This document shows positions 61,952 to 64,000 of a stretch of 64,000 nucleotides of DNA, one piece after another. Source of the DNA: Anderseniella sp963759095 (GTDB lineage: Bacteria; Pseudomonadota; Alphaproteobacteria; Rhizobiales; Aestuariivirgaceae); contig CAVWYF010000017.1 in the NCBI GenBank assembly GCA_963759095.1, positions 65,418 through 129,417 on the forward strand. The letters run 5' to 3'. Each line of letters starts with the position of its first letter. The stretch's first letter is position 1. The translations under genes and the position numbers were made by a program. The notes beneath the pieces are model-generated. The model saw only the letters and a program-made list of their open reading frames with translations, was not told the origin of the DNA and searched no databases.

Positions 61952-64000
61952 ATGAGTGATACGAACGACAACGGTAATGGTAACGAACGTCCTGGCGGAC
62001 GCACACTCGGCTTGCGCGGCGGTGGCCAGAGCAGGGTGCGCCAGAACTTTTCACATGGACGGTCAAAAACCGTTGTGGTGGAAACCAAACGCAAACGCAT
62101 TATTGGAGCACCAGGCGCGAAACCTGCTGCTCCTGCGGCTCCAGCCGTTGCGGAGGCACCGGCGCCAGCACCAGTTGCGGCACCGGATCCTACGCCGGTA
62201 GCACCGTCACCGGAAGCAGTAGCTCCGGCACCGGCGGCTCCTGCTGCACCAAAACCAGCTGCGCCTGCGCCAGCTGCACCTGTTGCTGCGGCAACACCAA
62301 CGCCAACACCTGCAGCGCCTGCCGCACCAAAGCGTCCGCCGATCAAGACGGTTGGAGCACCCAAGGTGTTGCGCACGCTGACAGCCGAGGAAGCCGAGGC
62401 ACGCGAGCGTGCACTGGTTGAGGCGCGCCAGCGTGACGTCGAGGATAAAAAACGCGCTGAGGTAGAGGCGGTTGAACGTGTTGAACGTGAAGCGCGTGAA
62501 TCCGCTGAGCGTGCTGAGAATGAAGCCGAAGAAGCTCGCCGCGCGGCAAAGCGCACTGCGGATGCGGAAGCCAAGCAGGCTGCGGCAGAAGTCAAGGCCA
62601 GCAAGGCAGCCGCTGCAACTGAGACCGAAGCTGATGCCGGGCGCTCGAAGTCCCGCCGTCCTGCCGGTGGTGCCGATAAACCTGCAACACCGCCCAAGCC
62701 GCGCAATGATGCGGACCGCCGCCGTGGCAAGCTGACGGTTTCCAATGCGCTCAACGACGATGGCGGGCGGGCTCGTTCACTGGCGGCATTCCGCCGCCGC
62801 CAGGAACGCCAGAAGAAACAGGCCAGGGGAGGCTCGGTAACCAAGGAGAAGGTTGCCCGCGAAGTGACCATTCCTGAAGTAATTACCATTCAGGAACTGG
62901 CCAACCGGATGAGTGAACGCGCAGTTGATGTTATCAAGTTCCTGATGAAGGAAGGCGAGATGCACACCATAAATGATGTCGTCGATACCGATACTGCCCA
63001 GCTGATCGCTGAAGAATTTGGCCATACCGTCAAGCGGGTGTCTGAGTCTGATGTTGAAGAAGGCCTGATGCAGGATGATGATCCGGCAGACAGCATGAAG
63101 TCCCGTGCGCCGATTGTGACCGTTATGGGCCATGTCGATCACGGCAAGACATCACTGCTGGATGCGCTTCGCAACGCATCTGTGGTGTCCGGCGAGGCAG
63201 GCGGTATCACCCAGCATATTGGTGCCTACCAGGTTGAAACGGCCAATGGTCTGGCAACCTTCATTGATACGCCGGGCCATGCGGCCTTTACGGCCATGCG
63301 TGCCCGTGGTGCTAAGGCGACGGACATCGTGGTGCTGGTCGTGGCGGCAGATGATGGTGTCATGCCGCAAACAATCGAGGCCATCAGTCACGCCCGCGAA
63401 GCTGGCGTTCCGCTGATTGTTGCCATCAACAAGATGGACAAGCCGGATGCAGATCCGAACCGGGTGCGGACAGATTTGCTGAACCATGAAGTGATTGTTG
63501 AAAGCATGAGCGGTGATGTGCTTGAAGTGGAGATATCCGCGCTCAAGGGCACCAATCTCGACAAGCTGCTCGAAGCGATCCTGCTGCAGGCCGAACTGTT
63601 AAACCTTCAGGCCAACCCGGACCGTGCCGCCGACGGTATTGTGGTTGAAGCGCAACTCGACAAGGGCCGCGGTCCTGTGGCCACGGTGCTGGTGCGCCGC
63701 GGCACATTGCGTGTCGGCGACATTGTCGTGGCAGGCGTTGCCTGGGGCAAGGTTCGCGCCCTGATCAATGACAAGGGTGCCAATATCGATGAGGCCGGCC
63801 CTTCGGTTCCCGTAGAAGTTCTGGGTATGAACTCCGCGCCGGAAGCCGGAGACCAGATCGTCGTGGTCGAGCACGAAGGCCGTGCCCGTGAGATCACCGA
63901 GTATCGTGAGCGTAAGCTGCGCGATACACGCGGAGCGCCAAGCGCCAGATCATCTCTGGAACAGATGATGAGCCAGCTCAAGGAAAGCGGCAAACAGGAG
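61952..64000 (+). CDS. infB: Translation initiation factor IF-2, 3'-truncated by window edge
   Basis: GTPase that places initiator tRNA on the 30S subunit. The visible 683 codons run from the ATG at 61952 to the window edge. They have an N-terminal IF2_N-like start, a long Ala/Pro-rich low-complexity region (about residues 50-130), a charged coiled-coil-like part, and then the G domain: VTVMGHVDHGKTSLLD (G1), ITQHIGAYQ (G2), FIDTPGHAAFT (G3), NKMDKPDADP (G4) and SALKG (G5). The C-terminal initiator-binding domains lie outside. The GTPase domain is conventional; the Pro/Ala-rich stretch is repetitive. Confidence 0.97.
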   Translation, partial: MSDTNDNGNGNERPGGRTLGLRGGGQSRVRQNFSHGRSKTVVVETKRKRIIGAPGAKPAAPAAPAVAEAPAPAPVAAPDPTPVAPSPEAVAPAPAAPAAPKPAAPAPAAPVAAATPTPTPAAPAAPKRPPIKTVGAPKVLRTLTAEEAEARERALVEARQRDVEDKKRAEVEAVERVEREARESAERAENEAEEARRAAKRTADAEAKQAAAEVKASKAAAATETEADAGRSKSRRPAGGADKPATPPKPRNDADRRRGKLTVSNALNDDGGRARSLAAFRRRQERQKKQARGGSVTKEKVAREVTIPEVITIQELANRMSERAVDVIKFLMKEGEMHTINDVVDTDTAQLIAEEFGHTVKRVSESDVEEGLMQDDDPADSMKSRAPIVTVMGHVDHGKTSLLDALRNASVVSGEAGGITQHIGAYQVETANGLATFIDTPGHAAFTAMRARGAKATDIVVLVVAADDGVMPQTIEAISHAREAGVPLIVAINKMDKPDADPNRVRTDLLNHEVIVESMSGDVLEVEISALKGTNLDKLLEAILLQAELLNLQANPDRAADGIVVEAQLDKGRGPVATVLVRRGTLRVGDIVVAGVAWGKVRALINDKGANIDEAGPSVPVEVLGMNSAPEAGDQIVVVEHEGRAREITEYRERKLRDTRGAPSARSSLEQMMSQLKESGKQE

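Noticed and set aside
61771..62889. A 372-codon minus-strand frame antisense to infB and ylxR
   Set aside because: It mirrors the Ala/Pro-rich repetitive region of infB on the other strand, is low-complexity, and has no recognisable domain.

Overview
The window looks like ordinary core chromosome of an alphaproteobacterium, most likely of the Hyphomicrobiales (rhizobial) lineage. The basis is gene order: hemE, ppsR (DUF299), maf, aroE, coaE, dnaQ, secB at one end, and mutS, glnD, murJ, trpS, nfu, tsaB/rimI, miaB, phoH, ybeY, corC, lnt, HTH regulator, metK, trmB, rimP, nusA, ylxR, infB at the other. Both runs are typical of the origin-proximal chromosome in that group. Genus and species cannot be read from the sequence alone. 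I found no rRNA, tRNA, CRISPR array, prophage or complete insertion sequence.

Layout. 1-1014: start of hemE on the minus strand (its last few codons fall outside the window). 1015-1395: divergent hemE/ppsR gap with DnaA-box-like sites and an AT-rich stretch, the best candidate for the chromosomal replication origin. 1396-4992: overlapping cluster ppsR-maf-aroE-coaE-dnaQ. 4993-5483: a gap holding a 218-bp MITE-like inverted-repeat element and a terminator. 5484-9757: secB and fxsA (minus), then timA-like, mltA, Smr and XRE genes (plus). 9747-16292: hslU/hslV (minus) and the histidine cluster hisB-DUF2628-hisH-hisA-hisF-hisE with coaA. 16289-22682: PfkB sugar/nucleoside kinase, EI24 membrane protein, nth, DUF2244, Ada-like methyltransferase, gpmA, dapB, SRPBCC and DUF1330 genes. 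22740-28539: chaperone block dnaJ, dnaK, grpE, hrcA (minus) with alkB embedded. 28703-36448: rph, rdgB, hemW, lipoprotein, rsmI, yraN, gshB, comM. 36437-39641: a small ORF, a LysR regulator and a hybrid histidine kinase, the least conserved part. 39731-64000: mutS to infB.

Functionally the window combines replication, repair and nucleotide hygiene (oriC candidate, dnaQ, nth, alkB, Ada-like, mutS, maf, rdgB), protein folding and quality control (secB, hslVU, dnaKJ-grpE-hrcA), biosynthesis (haem, shikimate, CoA, histidine, lysine, SAM, glutathione), nitrogen sensing (glnD), envelope building (mltA, murJ, lnt, a LpoA-like lipoprotein), and translation and RNA maturation (trpS, miaB, tsaB-rimI, trmB, rsmI, ybeY, rimP, nusA, ylxR, infB).

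The window shows no obvious new multi-gene system. The points most worth a second look are the ybeY reading-frame break near 52885, the fused TsaB-RimI protein, the probable oriC, the small mobile-element relic at 5085-5302, a 17-bp palindrome before nfu, intergenic hairpin repeats, and a Shine-Dalgarno-bearing 54-codon ORF opposite a LysR gene.
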